From Spiribacter sp. 2438 (GTDB lineage Bacteria > Pseudomonadota > Gammaproteobacteria > Nitrococcales > Nitrococcaceae): 64,000 bases of DNA. Below the pieces are notes generated by a model. It did not search any database. It had not been told where the DNA came from and saw only the letters and a program-made list of their open reading frames with translations. Both the position numbers and the translations under genes were made by a program. This document shows positions 30,843-39,897 of this stretch, piece by piece (the first letter of the stretch is position 1; every line of letters begins with the position of its first letter). The stretch spans positions 1-64,000 of the forward strand of contig NZ_CP046046.1 in assembly GCF_009676705.1 (NCBI RefSeq), written 5' to 3'.

Positions 30843-31580
30843 ATGAAAATCGTAATTGCCTGCGCACAGGATTCGCTTCGCCACCGTCTTGCCCGGTTGA
30901 TTGCCAGTGGGAACACCGGCCGTGTGGCGGCGGCGGTGGCCGATCCCCGGGAGGCCATTGAGCGGCATCGCGCTGATCCGGTGGCGGTGGTGGTAATGGG
31001 CATCGTCGACGCATCGGACCTGCACCCAGCGGTGGCCATCAGCCAGGAGGACCCGGCGCCCGCTCTGGTAGCCGCCACGTCGCTGCAGGCCCCCATGCTG
31101 CCTTTGCTGGAGCAGGCCCGCATCAACCATGTGCTCGAGCACGTTCAGCCGGAGCGCCTGGCCGCCGCGCTTCACCAGGCTGAACCGCTGTCCCGGGCCC
31201 AGATTGAGTCGTTGCAGGCGGAGGACCCGGAGCGCGGTCGCCGCCACATCCTCTGTCGACGCCGGGCCGGCCTGGGCCTGATCCCCGTGGACGACGTCCG
31301 CTGCTTCGTCGCTGATCACAAATACGTGGCGGTCCAGCATGACGATGGCGAGGATCTCATTGAAGATTCCCTGTGCCGGCTGGAAGAGGAGTTCGGGCCG
31401 CGATTTCTGCGGGTCCATCGCAGTGCGCTGGTGGCGCGGAACAGTCTCCGGGGTCTGGAGCGGGACCCGTTTGGCCGGACCCATGCGCTGGTGGATGGCA
31501 GTGATGAGCCGGTGCCGGTGAGTCGCCGGCGGCTGCCCGCGGTGCGGCGCTGGCTGCGGGAGAGCGCCGGCGCCCACTAG
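30843..31580 (+). CDS. AlgR-like LytTR regulator with a degenerate receiver domain
   Basis: The C-terminal half (about 130-245) is a LytTR DNA-binding domain that closely tracks Pseudomonas AlgR (FVADHKYVAVQHDDGE, RFLRVHRSALVAR, VSRRRLPAVRRW). The N-terminal 115 residues keep the receiver-domain length and helices (SLRHRLARLI, PERLAAAL) but lack the phosphorylation residues: the acidic pair at the start of AlgR is ACAQ here, the phospho-acceptor Asp54 position falls at Met52/Gly53 (VVVMGIV), and the conserved Lys of KPV is Glu (VLEHV). It is therefore probably phosphorylation-independent. AAGGAGG lies 7 bases before the ATG. Neighbours argH and hemC-hemD-hemX-hemY match the algR locus. Confidence 0.88.
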   Translation: MKIVIACAQDSLRHRLARLIASGNTGRVAAAVADPREAIERHRADPVAVVVMGIVDASDLHPAVAISQEDPAPALVAATSLQAPMLPLLEQARINHVLEHVQPERLAAALHQAEPLSRAQIESLQAEDPERGRRHILCRRRAGLGLIPVDDVRCFVADHKYVAVQHDDGEDLIEDSLCRLEEEFGPRFLRVHRSALVARNSLRGLERDPFGRTHALVDGSDEPVPVSRRRLPAVRRWLRESAGAH

Positions 31581-31667
31581 CGTTTTGCCCGCCGGCATGG
31601 GCGCGGTATGGTTGCGGCTGACCGATCCCGGCCCGCCGCGGCCGCCGCGAAGAATCATTGTTTGTCC

Positions 31668-32594
31668 ATGCCGATTGAACACCTACGCATTGCCACCCGC
31701 CGCAGCGCGCTGGCGCTCTGGCAGGCCAACCACGTGGCGGACCGCCTGCGGGCGCTGCACCCGGGCCTGTCCGTCGAACTGGTGGGCATGTCCACCCGGG
31801 GCGATGAAATCACGGACCGCCCGCTGATGGCGGTGGGTGGCAAAGCGCTTTTCGTCAAGGCCCTGGAAGAGGGCATGCTGGAGGGCCGGGCGGAAATTGC
31901 CGTGCACTCCATGAAGGATGTGCCCGCGGTGGTGCCCGCGGCTTTTCAGTTGCCGGTCATCCTCGACCGGGAAGATCCCTGTGATGCCTTGGTCTCCAAC
32001 CGCTTCAGCGACGTCGACGAGTTGCCGGAGGGGGCCCGTGTGGGCACCGCCAGTCTGCGCCGCGAGGCCCAGCTGCGGGCCCGGCGGCCGGATCTGGTGG
32101 TGGAATCCCTGCGGGGCAACGTCCAGACCCGTCTGTCGCGACTGGATGCCGATGATTTCCAGGCGATCATTCTCGCGGCCTCCGGCCTGCGCCGGCTGGG
32201 GCTCGGAGAGCGTATTACCCGGGTGATGACACCGGATGAGAGTCTGCCGGCGGTGGGCCAGGGCGCCCTGGGGATTGAGTGCCGCTCCGATGATGACGAG
32301 GTGGCGGCGTTGATCGCCGGACTCGATGACCCGGACACCCATGACCGGGTCGCCGCGGAGCGGGCGGTCAACGCGCGCCTGGAAGGCAGCTGCCACGTGC
32401 CGCTGGCTGCCTATGCCGAGCTGACCGACGATGTAGGAATGTACCTGCGTGCGCTGGTGGCGAGCCGTGACGGCACCCGAGTGATTCGCGCCGAGGGACG
32501 GGCTGGCCGGCGAGAAGGGCCGTCCCTGGGGCATCGACTGGCCGGTGAGATGCTGGATCAGGGGGCCGGCGACATTCTCGCCGAGGTCCGGTGA
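31668..32594 (+). CDS. hemC: Porphobilinogen deaminase (hydroxymethylbilane synthase)
   Basis: Joins four porphobilinogen units into hydroxymethylbilane for heme. The 308-residue product has RIATRRSALALWQA, the catalytic loop MSTRGDEI, AVHSMKDVPA with the catalytic Asp region, and Cys242 in EGSCHVPLAAYA that attaches the dipyrromethane cofactor. The ATG at 31668 gives the canonical start; the ribosome site is weak. It overlaps hemD by GTGA. Confidence 0.96.
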   Translation: MPIEHLRIATRRSALALWQANHVADRLRALHPGLSVELVGMSTRGDEITDRPLMAVGGKALFVKALEEGMLEGRAEIAVHSMKDVPAVVPAAFQLPVILDREDPCDALVSNRFSDVDELPEGARVGTASLRREAQLRARRPDLVVESLRGNVQTRLSRLDADDFQAIILAASGLRRLGLGERITRVMTPDESLPAVGQGALGIECRSDDDEVAALIAGLDDPDTHDRVAAERAVNARLEGSCHVPLAAYAELTDDVGMYLRALVASRDGTRVIRAEGRAGRREGPSLGHRLAGEMLDQGAGDILAEVR

Positions 32595-33361
32595 ACGGGC
32601 CGCTGGCGCAGCGTCGGGTGCTGGTGACCCGTCCGGCGGGCCAGGGCGAGGCCCTGGTGCAGCGGCTCCGGGATGGCGGCGCCCATGTCCTGTACCGCCC
32701 CACCCTCACCATCGAGCCTTTGAAGCCGGACACCGCCGCTCTGGCGGAGCCCCCCGACTGGATTGTTCTCACCAGCCCCAATGCCGTACGCCATGGCCAT
32801 TCGTGGCTGAAGGCCCGGGATGTCGGCGGAGCCGGCGGATCGCCCCGAGTGGCTGCCGTGGGACCCGGCACGGCGGCGGCGGCCCGGGCAGTCGGCCTGT
32901 CTGTCGACGTCGCACCCCGAGGCGGCGGTGGCGCCGACGACCTGCTGGCAGAGTCGGCATTCCGGCCAGCGGCCGATGAGCGGGTACTGATTGTCCGCGG
33001 CGAGGGCGGCCGTCGGCGGCTTCAGGATGAATTGCGTGCCGGCGGCGTGCGGGTGGCCGAGGCGGAGGTCTACCGCCGATGCCCGGTGAGCACGGATCTC
33101 GCGGTGCCCGCCGACTGGCGGCGCCATGATCTGGATGTCACGATCGTGACCAGTCAGGCCGGGCTGACCGCCCTGCTCGGCATGGCAGCCCCGGACGCGC
33201 TAAGGTGGTTACAGGACAGTCGGCTGGTAACCGTCAGCGAGCGGATCGCAGGCGCCGCCCGCGACGCGGGATTCCGGGACACTCGGGTAGCGGCGGGCGC
33301 GGCGGATGCCGAGCTGGAACAGGCCGCCGGCCAGGCGGTACGGAGAGACGCACATGAGTGA
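32591..33361 (+). CDS. hemD: Uroporphyrinogen-III synthase
   Basis: Cyclises hydroxymethylbilane with inversion of ring D. The 256-residue protein has low overall conservation, as usual for HemD, but shows RRVLVTRPAGQGEALVQRL at the N-terminus, DWIVLTSPNAVRH, VAAVGPGTAAAARAVG and ERVLIVRGEGGRRRLQDEL. The start is GTG at 32591 within the hemC stop. Overlaps hemX by 8 bases. Confidence 0.93.
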   Translation: MNGPLAQRRVLVTRPAGQGEALVQRLRDGGAHVLYRPTLTIEPLKPDTAALAEPPDWIVLTSPNAVRHGHSWLKARDVGGAGGSPRVAAVGPGTAAAARAVGLSVDVAPRGGGGADDLLAESAFRPAADERVLIVRGEGGRRRLQDELRAGGVRVAEAEVYRRCPVSTDLAVPADWRRHDLDVTIVTSQAGLTALLGMAAPDALRWLQDSRLVTVSERIAGAARDAGFRDTRVAAGAADAELEQAAGQAVRRDAHE

Positions 33362-34607
33362 CGATAAAAAGCGCGATGCCACCGAGGCGGACAACCAGGC
33401 CGCCGGACCACCCGCCGGGGGTGCCGATGACCCGGTGACCACCGAGTCCAGCGACACGGCGTCTGCCGACGCGCCGGCGGAGGGCGGTCCCCCGGAGGCA
33501 GAGAGCGCCGGCGGCGGTGGCACCGACAAGGGAGCGTCGGCCAAAACCGGCCCGCCGTCACCGCCTTCACCGCCGGTGGCCGGGCGCCGCAGCGTGGCCG
33601 GTGTGCTCGCCCTGGTCGGGGTGCTGCTGGTGGCCATTCTCGGTGGCGGCGGCGGCTGGTACCTCTATCAGGAGGTGGAGGCATTGCAGGAGGCGAGGGA
33701 TCAGTTCGCCCGGCAGTCTGCCCTCCAGTCCCTGGAAGCCCGGCAATCTGAGCAGTTTGGCGAGATGAGCGGACGGCTGGCCCAGTTTGGCGAGACCCTG
33801 GAGGATCGTCTTCAGGCCATGGCCAGGCTCGAAAACCGGCTTGAGGACCAGGCCGACGCCCGGGACACGCTGGCGGACCGGGTGGATCAGCTCTACCGAC
33901 GCATGGAATCCGACGCCGACGACTGGCGAGAGGCCGAGGCGGCCTATCTGGCGAGCATTGCCGTCAACCGGGTGCGTTTCCATGGCGATATCAGCGGTGC
34001 ACTGCGGGCGCTGGAAGGCGCGGATCATTTGCTGGCGGCGCTCGGCGGTGCCGGTATCCGCGGGCGCGAGGCGCTGGCCGAGGCCACCAATCGCTTGCTG
34101 GATGCCTCGCGGGACGACATGCCGGCCATCATGACCGGTCTGAGCCGGGTCGCCGACGGGCTGGATGATCTGCCGCTGGCCGAGGGGATCGAGCGCCGTG
34201 GGGTCACGGCGCCGGAACGGCTCACGGAAGCGCCGAATGGCTGGCAGGAGCGGCTGGAGCGCGCCTGGTCACAGCTTCGCACGGGTCTTGAAGGGCTCGT
34301 CACCGTCAGCCGGGAGCGCCAGGTGGAGCCGTTGCCGGATCCGGAGGCCCGCTTTTTGCTGCAGCAGAACCTGATGTTGCAGCTGGAGGCGGCCCGGCTG
34401 GCAGCGCTGCGAGGCGAACCGGAGTCCTATCAGCAGGCGCTGCAGCGGGTCGATATCTGGATCGAGGCGTATTTTGACTCCGCCGCGGACAGCGTGACCG
34501 CCCTGCGAGGCCGCATCGAGGCGTTGGCCGGACTGCGCGTCGAGACCGATCGGCCGGACATTGCCGATGTCCTGGCGCCGGTGCTGAGCGGGGGGCGGCT
34601 GCAATGA
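33354..34607 (+). CDS. hemX: HemX family membrane protein
   Basis: A 417-residue inner-membrane protein: an acidic, Pro/Ala/Gly-rich cytoplasmic tail of about 75 residues, one membrane helix (about 80-103), then a periplasmic coiled coil and a helical domain with LLAALGGAGIRGREALAEATN and FLLQQNLMLQLEAARLAAL. Often labelled uroporphyrin-III methyltransferase, but no SAM motif is present; its role in heme biosynthesis is not established. GGAG precedes the ATG by 9 bases. Confidence 0.9.
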   Translation: MSDDKKRDATEADNQAAGPPAGGADDPVTTESSDTASADAPAEGGPPEAESAGGGGTDKGASAKTGPPSPPSPPVAGRRSVAGVLALVGVLLVAILGGGGGWYLYQEVEALQEARDQFARQSALQSLEARQSEQFGEMSGRLAQFGETLEDRLQAMARLENRLEDQADARDTLADRVDQLYRRMESDADDWREAEAAYLASIAVNRVRFHGDISGALRALEGADHLLAALGGAGIRGREALAEATNRLLDASRDDMPAIMTGLSRVADGLDDLPLAEGIERRGVTAPERLTEAPNGWQERLERAWSQLRTGLEGLVTVSRERQVEPLPDPEARFLLQQNLMLQLEAARLAALRGEPESYQQALQRVDIWIEAYFDSAADSVTALRGRIEALAGLRVETDRPDIADVLAPVLSGGRLQ

Positions 34608-35797
34608 TGCGGCGTATCCTGGCGCTGCTCGGTCTGCTGGTGGGCAGCGTGGCGGCGGCCATCTGGTTCGAGCGCCAGGGCGGGTTCGTCATGGTGCGGG
34701 TTGGCGAGATCACCGTGCAGAGCAGCCTGTTCGTGGCGCTGGCGGGGGTGGTTCTGATTGTCGCGGCGGCCCTGCTGGGGACCGGCCTGCTGCGACGGAT
34801 TCGGGGGGTGCCCGAAGGCCTCCGGGACCGGCTCGGCAGTCGTCGCCGCCGCCGTGCCGCCAATGATCTGCTGGAAGGCGTGATCGAGCTCGCCGAGGGC
34901 CGTTATGCGCTGGCCGAAAAGCGGCTGGAAAGCAGTGTCCGGGCGGCGCGGCTGCCCATCTTCAACCATCTGCTGGCGGCGGTGGCGGCCCAGCGCCGGG
35001 GTGACTGGACGCGGCGGGACGACTTACTGGCCGAGGCGGATGCCGCCGAGCCCCGAGCCCGCGTAGCGGTCGGCCTGGTGCAGGCACAGTTGCAGCTGGA
35101 CGCGGGGCAGTGGGAGCAGGCCGTGGCCACCCTCGGCTGGCTGCGGGAAAAGGCCCCCCGCAACCACCGGGTGTTGTCTCTGCTGGTGCGAGCAAAGCGG
35201 GCCCTGAACGATCAGTCGGGACTGGAAACCCTGCTGCCGGACCTGCGCCGAGAGGGGGTGCTGCCGGATCAGGAAATGGCAGCCCTTGAAGCCCAGACGC
35301 TGGAGCGTCGCTTTGAGGCGCTGCCCCTGGACGCCACGGCACCCACCCTGGCGAGTGTCTGGAAGACCGTCCCCAGGGGCCGGCAGCGAGATCCGGCGTT
35401 GCGGGTGCTCTATGCGAGAGCACTGATCCGTCGTGGCCACCATGACGCCGCCGAGCGCCTGCTGCGGGGATGGTTGAAGGATCGCTGGTCGCCGGAGTTG
35501 GTGGAGGTTTACGGGGAGCTGGCGGTGGATCCGCCGCAGCGAGCGGCCAAACCGCTTTCGGAGTGGCTTCGGGAGCGGCCGGAGGATCCGACTCTGCTGT
35601 TCGCCGCCGCCCGTCAGGCCATCCGGGCCGAGCTCTGGGGCCAGGCGCGCAGTTACCTGGAAGCGGCCGCCGCCCGCAGTGACCGGGCAGACGTCCACCG
35701 CTGCCTGGCCGAAGTGCACGAGCGGCTCGAGGAGCCCGAGCAGGCGCGACGCGCCTACCGGGCGGCCCTGGGAGTGGACGACTCGCTGGTGGGTTAG
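34604..35797 (+). CDS. hemY: HemY family TPR membrane protein
   Basis: A 397-residue protein with two N-terminal membrane helices (about 4-20 and 42-62) flanking a short periplasmic hairpin with FVMVRVGEITVQSSLF, followed by a cytoplasmic TPR domain (AERLLRGWLKDRWSPELVEVYGEL; YLEAAAARSDRADVHRCLAE). This is the gammaproteobacterial HemY linked to heme genes, unrelated to protoporphyrinogen oxidase HemY of Bacillus. Its ATG overlaps the hemX stop; its stop interlocks with that of qor. Confidence 0.92.
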   Translation: MMRRILALLGLLVGSVAAAIWFERQGGFVMVRVGEITVQSSLFVALAGVVLIVAAALLGTGLLRRIRGVPEGLRDRLGSRRRRRAANDLLEGVIELAEGRYALAEKRLESSVRAARLPIFNHLLAAVAAQRRGDWTRRDDLLAEADAAEPRARVAVGLVQAQLQLDAGQWEQAVATLGWLREKAPRNHRVLSLLVRAKRALNDQSGLETLLPDLRREGVLPDQEMAALEAQTLERRFEALPLDATAPTLASVWKTVPRGRQRDPALRVLYARALIRRGHHDAAERLLRGWLKDRWSPELVEVYGELAVDPPQRAAKPLSEWLRERPEDPTLLFAAARQAIRAELWGQARSYLEAAAARSDRADVHRCLAEVHERLEEPEQARRAYRAALGVDDSLVG

Positions 35798-36777
35798 CCG
35801 GCGGTCAGAATGCTCGACCCCGTGGTTTGCCGCGCCTCCAGCGCCCGATGGGCATCGGCAGCCCTTGAAAGCGGCCAGGTCTGGCCGATGCGAACCCGGA
35901 TCCGGCCTGCCCCGATGTTCTCGAATAGCGCGCGACCGGCCTCCTGCAACTCCTGCGGGGTGTCGATGTAGTCAAACAGGGTGGGTCGGGTCAGGAACAG
36001 CGACCCGCCGGCGGCCAGCTGCCCCACCTCGATGGCTGGCGGCTTACCGGACGACTGCCCGAAGCTCACCAGCATCCCCCGGCGGCGCAGTGCGCCCAGG
36101 GATCCCTCCAGGGTGTCCGCTCCCACGGAATCGTAGACCACGTCTACGCCCCGGCCGTCGGTGAGGGTACGGGCCGCTTCGGCGACATTGGTCTGCCGGT
36201 ACAGCAGCGGGTAGTCGCAGCCATGGGCGCGGGCCAGTTCGGCCTTTTCGTCACTCCCCACGGTGCCGATGACCGTGGCGCCCAGGGCGCTGGCCCACTG
36301 GCAGGCAATCAGGCCGACACCGCCGGCGGCGGCATGAATCAGCACGGTATCGCCGGGCTGCACGGCATAAACCCGCTGCAGCAGCATGTGCGCGGTCATG
36401 CCCTTGAGCATGGCGGCGGCGGCGGTGGCGTTATCGATGGAATCCGGCAGCGGTACCACTTGATCCGCGGCGATCAGTCGCTCTTCGGCGTAGGCCCCCG
36501 GCGGGCGGGCGGCATAGGCCACCCGCTGCCCGGGCTGGAGATCCGTCTCCCCCTCGCCCACTGCGACCACTTCACCGGCGGCTTCCACGCCTGGCGTGAA
36601 AGGCTGGGTGGGCGCCGGGTAAAGCCCGGTGCGGAAGTACACATCAATGTAGTTGACGCCGATGTGGCTGTGTTTCAGCCGCACCTGGCCGGGGCCAGGC
36701 TGCCCCGGGTCGAAGGCTTCCAGCTGCAGGGCCTCCGGGCCGCCGGTCTGGTGGATGCGGATGGCCTGTGGGCTCAC
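35794..36777 (-). CDS. qor: NADPH:quinone oxidoreductase (zinc-independent MDR family)
   Basis: A 327-residue medium-chain dehydrogenase/reductase that reduces quinones with NADPH. It has the GVNYIDVYFRTGLYP start region, the nucleotide motif HAAAGGVGLIACQWASALG and YDSVGADTLEGSL. The zinc ligands of alcohol dehydrogenases are absent, as in Qor. The start is GTG overlapping the maeB stop (GTGA). Last gene of the run from aceE. Confidence 0.93.
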   Translation of the reverse strand: MSPQAIRIHQTGGPEALQLEAFDPGQPGPGQVRLKHSHIGVNYIDVYFRTGLYPAPTQPFTPGVEAAGEVVAVGEGETDLQPGQRVAYAARPPGAYAEERLIAADQVVPLPDSIDNATAAAAMLKGMTAHMLLQRVYAVQPGDTVLIHAAAGGVGLIACQWASALGATVIGTVGSDEKAELARAHGCDYPLLYRQTNVAEAARTLTDGRGVDVVYDSVGADTLEGSLGALRRRGMLVSFGQSSGKPPAIEVGQLAAGGSLFLTRPTLFDYIDTPQELQEAGRALFENIGAGRIRVRIGQTWPLSRAADAHRALEARQTTGSSILTAG

Positions 36778-39086
36778 GACGAAGCCTCCTGGTCGGTGGG
36801 TTTGTCCCCGCGGTCGGCAGCCGCCATGGCCGCTTCGACGCTGGCCAGCGCGGTCAGGTTGACGATGCTGCGCACCGACACCGACGGTGTGAGGATGTGT
36901 GCCGGTTTTGACATGCCCAGCATAATGGGGCCGATGGACACGCCGTCGGTGACGGTTTTGAGAAGATTGAAAGCGATGTTGGCGGCATCCAGCGTCGGCA
37001 TGATCAGCAGGTTGGCCTGACCCTCCAGCCGCGAGTTGGGGAAGATCCGCTGACGGATGTTTTCGTTGATGGCGGCGTCCCCGTGCATTTCGCCCTCCAC
37101 TTCCAGACCCGGATCGCGGTCTTCGATGATCTGCATGGCCTCGCGCATCTTCACGGCCTCCGGGTTATTGGAGGTGCCGAAGTTGCTGTGGGACAGCAAC
37201 GCCACCTTGGGGGTGATGCCGAATCGCCGGATTTCGTCCGCCGCCAGGATAGTCATCTCGGCGATTTGATGGGCGGTGGGGTTCTGATTGACGTAGGTGT
37301 CACACAGAAAGAGCGTGCCCTTGGGGGTGATGATGGCGTTCATGGCTGCCAGGTTGCGCACGCCGGTGCGCCGACCCAGGACCTCGTTCACGTAATCCAG
37401 TTGCCGGTGATACTTGCCCACCGCACCGGAGAGCATGGCATCGGCTTCGCCCCGCCGCACCATCAGCGCCGCGATCACGGTGTTGCGGGTGCGAACGATC
37501 TGCCGGGCCCGATCCGGGGTGACGCCGCGGCGCTCCATGATCGAATGGTAGAGCTGCCAGTACTCGCGGAAGCGGGGGTCGTCTTCGGGGTCCACCAGTT
37601 CGAAGTCCTCGCCGATGCGCAGCCGCAGCCCCAGGCGTTTGAGCCGCATTTCCACCACCCGCCGGCGACCGATGATGGTGGGACGGGCCAGGCCGTCGTC
37701 CACCACCTGCTGAATGCCCTGGAGGATGCGCGGGTCCTCGCCATCGCCATAGACCACCCGCTGGGGATTCTGACTGGCCCGCTCGAAAATGGGCTTCATC
37801 AGCAGGCCGGACTGGAACACGTACTCCGACAGGCGGCGGCGGTAGGCGGTGAAATCGGTGATGGGCCGGGTGGCGACGCCGCTTTCCATGGCGGCCCGGG
37901 CCACCTCCGGGGCAATGCGCGTGATCAACCGCGGGTCGAAGGGCTTGGGGATCAGGTAGTCCTTGCCGAAGGACAGCGGTTTACCGCCATAGGCGGCCAC
38001 TACCACATCCGAGGATTCCATGGTGGCGAGGTCGGCAATGGCGCGCACGCAGGCCTTTTTCATTTCGTCATTGATGGTGGTGGCGCCGACGTCCAGTGCC
38101 CCCCGGAAAATGAACGGAAAGCAGAGCACGTTGTTGACCTGATTCGGATAGTCCGAGCGGCCCGTGGAGATAATGGCATCGGGGCGGGCCTCCAGCGCCT
38201 CCTCCGGCCAGATTTCCGGGGTCGGGTTGGCCAGCGCCATGATCAGGGGCTGATCGGCCATGGTGCGGACCATGTCCGGGGTAAGCACGCCCGGGGCGGA
38301 CAGCCCCAGAAAGATATCCGCATCGACAATGGCCTCGGCCAGCGTGCGGGCACCGGTGTCGGCGGCATAAACCTCCTTGCGGGGGTCCATTGAGCTGGTC
38401 CGGCCCTGATAGACCACACCGTCCCGATCCGTGGCGATGATGTTCTCCCGGCGCAGCCCCATGGACACCAGCAGGTCCAGGCAGGCGATGGCGGAGGCGC
38501 CGGCGCCGGAGGTCACCAGCTTGACGTCTTCGAAGTTCTTGCCGACGAGACGCAGGCCGTTATAGAGAGAGGCCGCCGCGGTGATGGCGGTGCCATGCTG
38601 ATCATCATGGAAGACCGGGATGTTCATGCGCTCGCGCAGGCGGGCTTCCACCTCGAAGCACTCGGGTGCCTTGATGTCTTCGAGATTGATGCCGCCAAAG
38701 GTGGGTTCCAGGCGGGCAATGGTTTCCACCAGCTGATCCGCATCGGTTTCGTCGATCTCGATGTCAAAGACATCAATGCCGGCGAACTTCTTGAACAGCA
38801 CACCCTTGCCTTCCATAACCGGTTTGGAGGCGAGCGGGCCGATGCTGCCGAGCCCCAGCACTGCGGTGCCGTTGGTGACCACCCCCACCAGGTTGCCCCG
38901 GGCCGTCACCTCGGCGGCGGCCCGTTCATCCTCGACAATGGCGTCACAGGCGGCCGCCACCCCCGGGCTGTAAGCCAGTGCCAGGTCCCGCTGGTTGGCC
39001 AGTGGCTTGGTGGGTGCCACCTCGATTTTCCCCGGGGTGGGGTAGCGGTGATAGTCCAGTGCGCTTTGTCGAAAATCCTCTGCCAT
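36774..39086 (-). CDS. maeB: NADP-dependent malic enzyme with C-terminal phosphotransacetylase-like domain
   Basis: Oxidative decarboxylation of malate to pyruvate with NADPH. The 770-residue protein is a two-domain MaeB: malic enzyme part (about 1-430; [38 protein letters not shown]) and a PTA-like part (about 435-770; [34 protein letters not shown]) that in this family senses acetyl-CoA and does not catalyse. The start ATG has AAGGA 7 bases upstream. Its product pyruvate is the substrate of the PDH complex encoded in the same run. Confidence 0.96.
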   Translation of the reverse strand: MAEDFRQSALDYHRYPTPGKIEVAPTKPLANQRDLALAYSPGVAAACDAIVEDERAAAEVTARGNLVGVVTNGTAVLGLGSIGPLASKPVMEGKGVLFKKFAGIDVFDIEIDETDADQLVETIARLEPTFGGINLEDIKAPECFEVEARLRERMNIPVFHDDQHGTAITAAASLYNGLRLVGKNFEDVKLVTSGAGASAIACLDLLVSMGLRRENIIATDRDGVVYQGRTSSMDPRKEVYAADTGARTLAEAIVDADIFLGLSAPGVLTPDMVRTMADQPLIMALANPTPEIWPEEALEARPDAIISTGRSDYPNQVNNVLCFPFIFRGALDVGATTINDEMKKACVRAIADLATMESSDVVVAAYGGKPLSFGKDYLIPKPFDPRLITRIAPEVARAAMESGVATRPITDFTAYRRRLSEYVFQSGLLMKPIFERASQNPQRVVYGDGEDPRILQGIQQVVDDGLARPTIIGRRRVVEMRLKRLGLRLRIGEDFELVDPEDDPRFREYWQLYHSIMERRGVTPDRARQIVRTRNTVIAALMVRRGEADAMLSGAVGKYHRQLDYVNEVLGRRTGVRNLAAMNAIITPKGTLFLCDTYVNQNPTAHQIAEMTILAADEIRRFGITPKVALLSHSNFGTSNNPEAVKMREAMQIIEDRDPGLEVEGEMHGDAAINENIRQRIFPNSRLEGQANLLIMPTLDAANIAFNLLKTVTDGVSIGPIMLGMSKPAHILTPSVSVRSIVNLTALASVEAAMAAADRGDKPTDQEASS

Positions 39087-39102
39087 GTCGGTTTCCTTGG
39101 TG

Positions 39103-39897
39103 CTATGTTGATGCTCGCGAATGGAGAAATCGTTCGAGCCGCTCACCGAATGCGGTGGGCGCCTCGGCATGAACCCAGTGGCCCACCCCGTCGATGGACT
39201 CGATGGTGGCCTGGGGGAACTGGTGATTGATGGCGGCGCGGCCGCGGCGGTCCACATAGTCGGACGCCCCGCCATGCAGGAACACCATGGGGGTTGATCG
39301 GGGCGCGGGCTCCCGCAGCGGCCAGTCCTGAATCACTGACAGCTGGTCCGCCAGGATTGCCAGGGGGATCCGCCAGCCCCAGGCGCCCTGCTGACGCTGC
39401 AGATTAGTGAGCAGAAATTGCCGCACCATGGGGTGGGGGACCGCCGCGGCCAGTTGTGCATCGGCATCCTCTCGGTTGCGCAGGCCCTGGGTGTCCAGCG
39501 CCTGCATGGCGGCGATCAGGCGGCCGTGCTCGGCGGAGTGGTCGTAGGCCACCGGCGCGATGTCCACCACCAGGGCGGAGTGAACCCGCTGGGGGTGACC
39601 CAGGGTCAGGGCCATGGCCACCTTGCCGCCCATGCTGTGGCCCACGAGGCGGCCGGCGTCGATGCCCTCGGCATCCATGAGCGCCACCACATCGTCGGCC
39701 ATGACCCGGTAATCCATGTCGGCGGCATGGGGCGACTGACCGTGATTGCGAAGATCCGGCAACAATACCCGGTGGTCGGCTCCCAGCGGGCGGGCCACGG
39801 CGCGCCAGTTACTGCCGGAGCCGTAGAGGCCATGCAGGAAAATCACCGCCGGGCCATCGCCGCTGGTCCGGACATTGAGGGGCACGCTGCGGGTCAC
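39103..39897 (-). CDS. Alpha/beta-fold hydrolase (YbfF-type esterase)
   Basis: A 264-residue soluble hydrolase: oxyanion region FLHGLYGSGSNW, DLRNHGQSPHA, nucleophile Ser88 in GHSMGG (86-91), and a C-terminal His in DGVGHWVHAEAP. This is the pattern of the YbfF acyl-CoA/ester hydrolases, whose physiological substrates are not settled. The start is GTG at 39897, overlapping the gdhB stop as GTGA; the open frame further upstream is antisense-free gdhB sequence and is not used. Confidence 0.9.
   Translation of the reverse strand: MTRSVPLNVRTSGDGPAVIFLHGLYGSGSNWRAVARPLGADHRVLLPDLRNHGQSPHAADMDYRVMADDVVALMDAEGIDAGRLVGHSMGGKVAMALTLGHPQRVHSALVVDIAPVAYDHSAEHGRLIAAMQALDTQGLRNREDADAQLAAAVPHPMVRQFLLTNLQRQQGAWGWRIPLAILADQLSVIQDWPLREPAPRSTPMVFLHGGASDYVDRRGRAAINHQFPQATIESIDGVGHWVHAEAPTAFGERLERFLHSRAST

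Noticed and set aside
33354-34607. Uroporphyrinogen-III C-methyltransferase activity for HemX
   Set aside because: The name is carried by database labels, but the protein is a membrane-anchored coiled coil with no SAM-binding motif.
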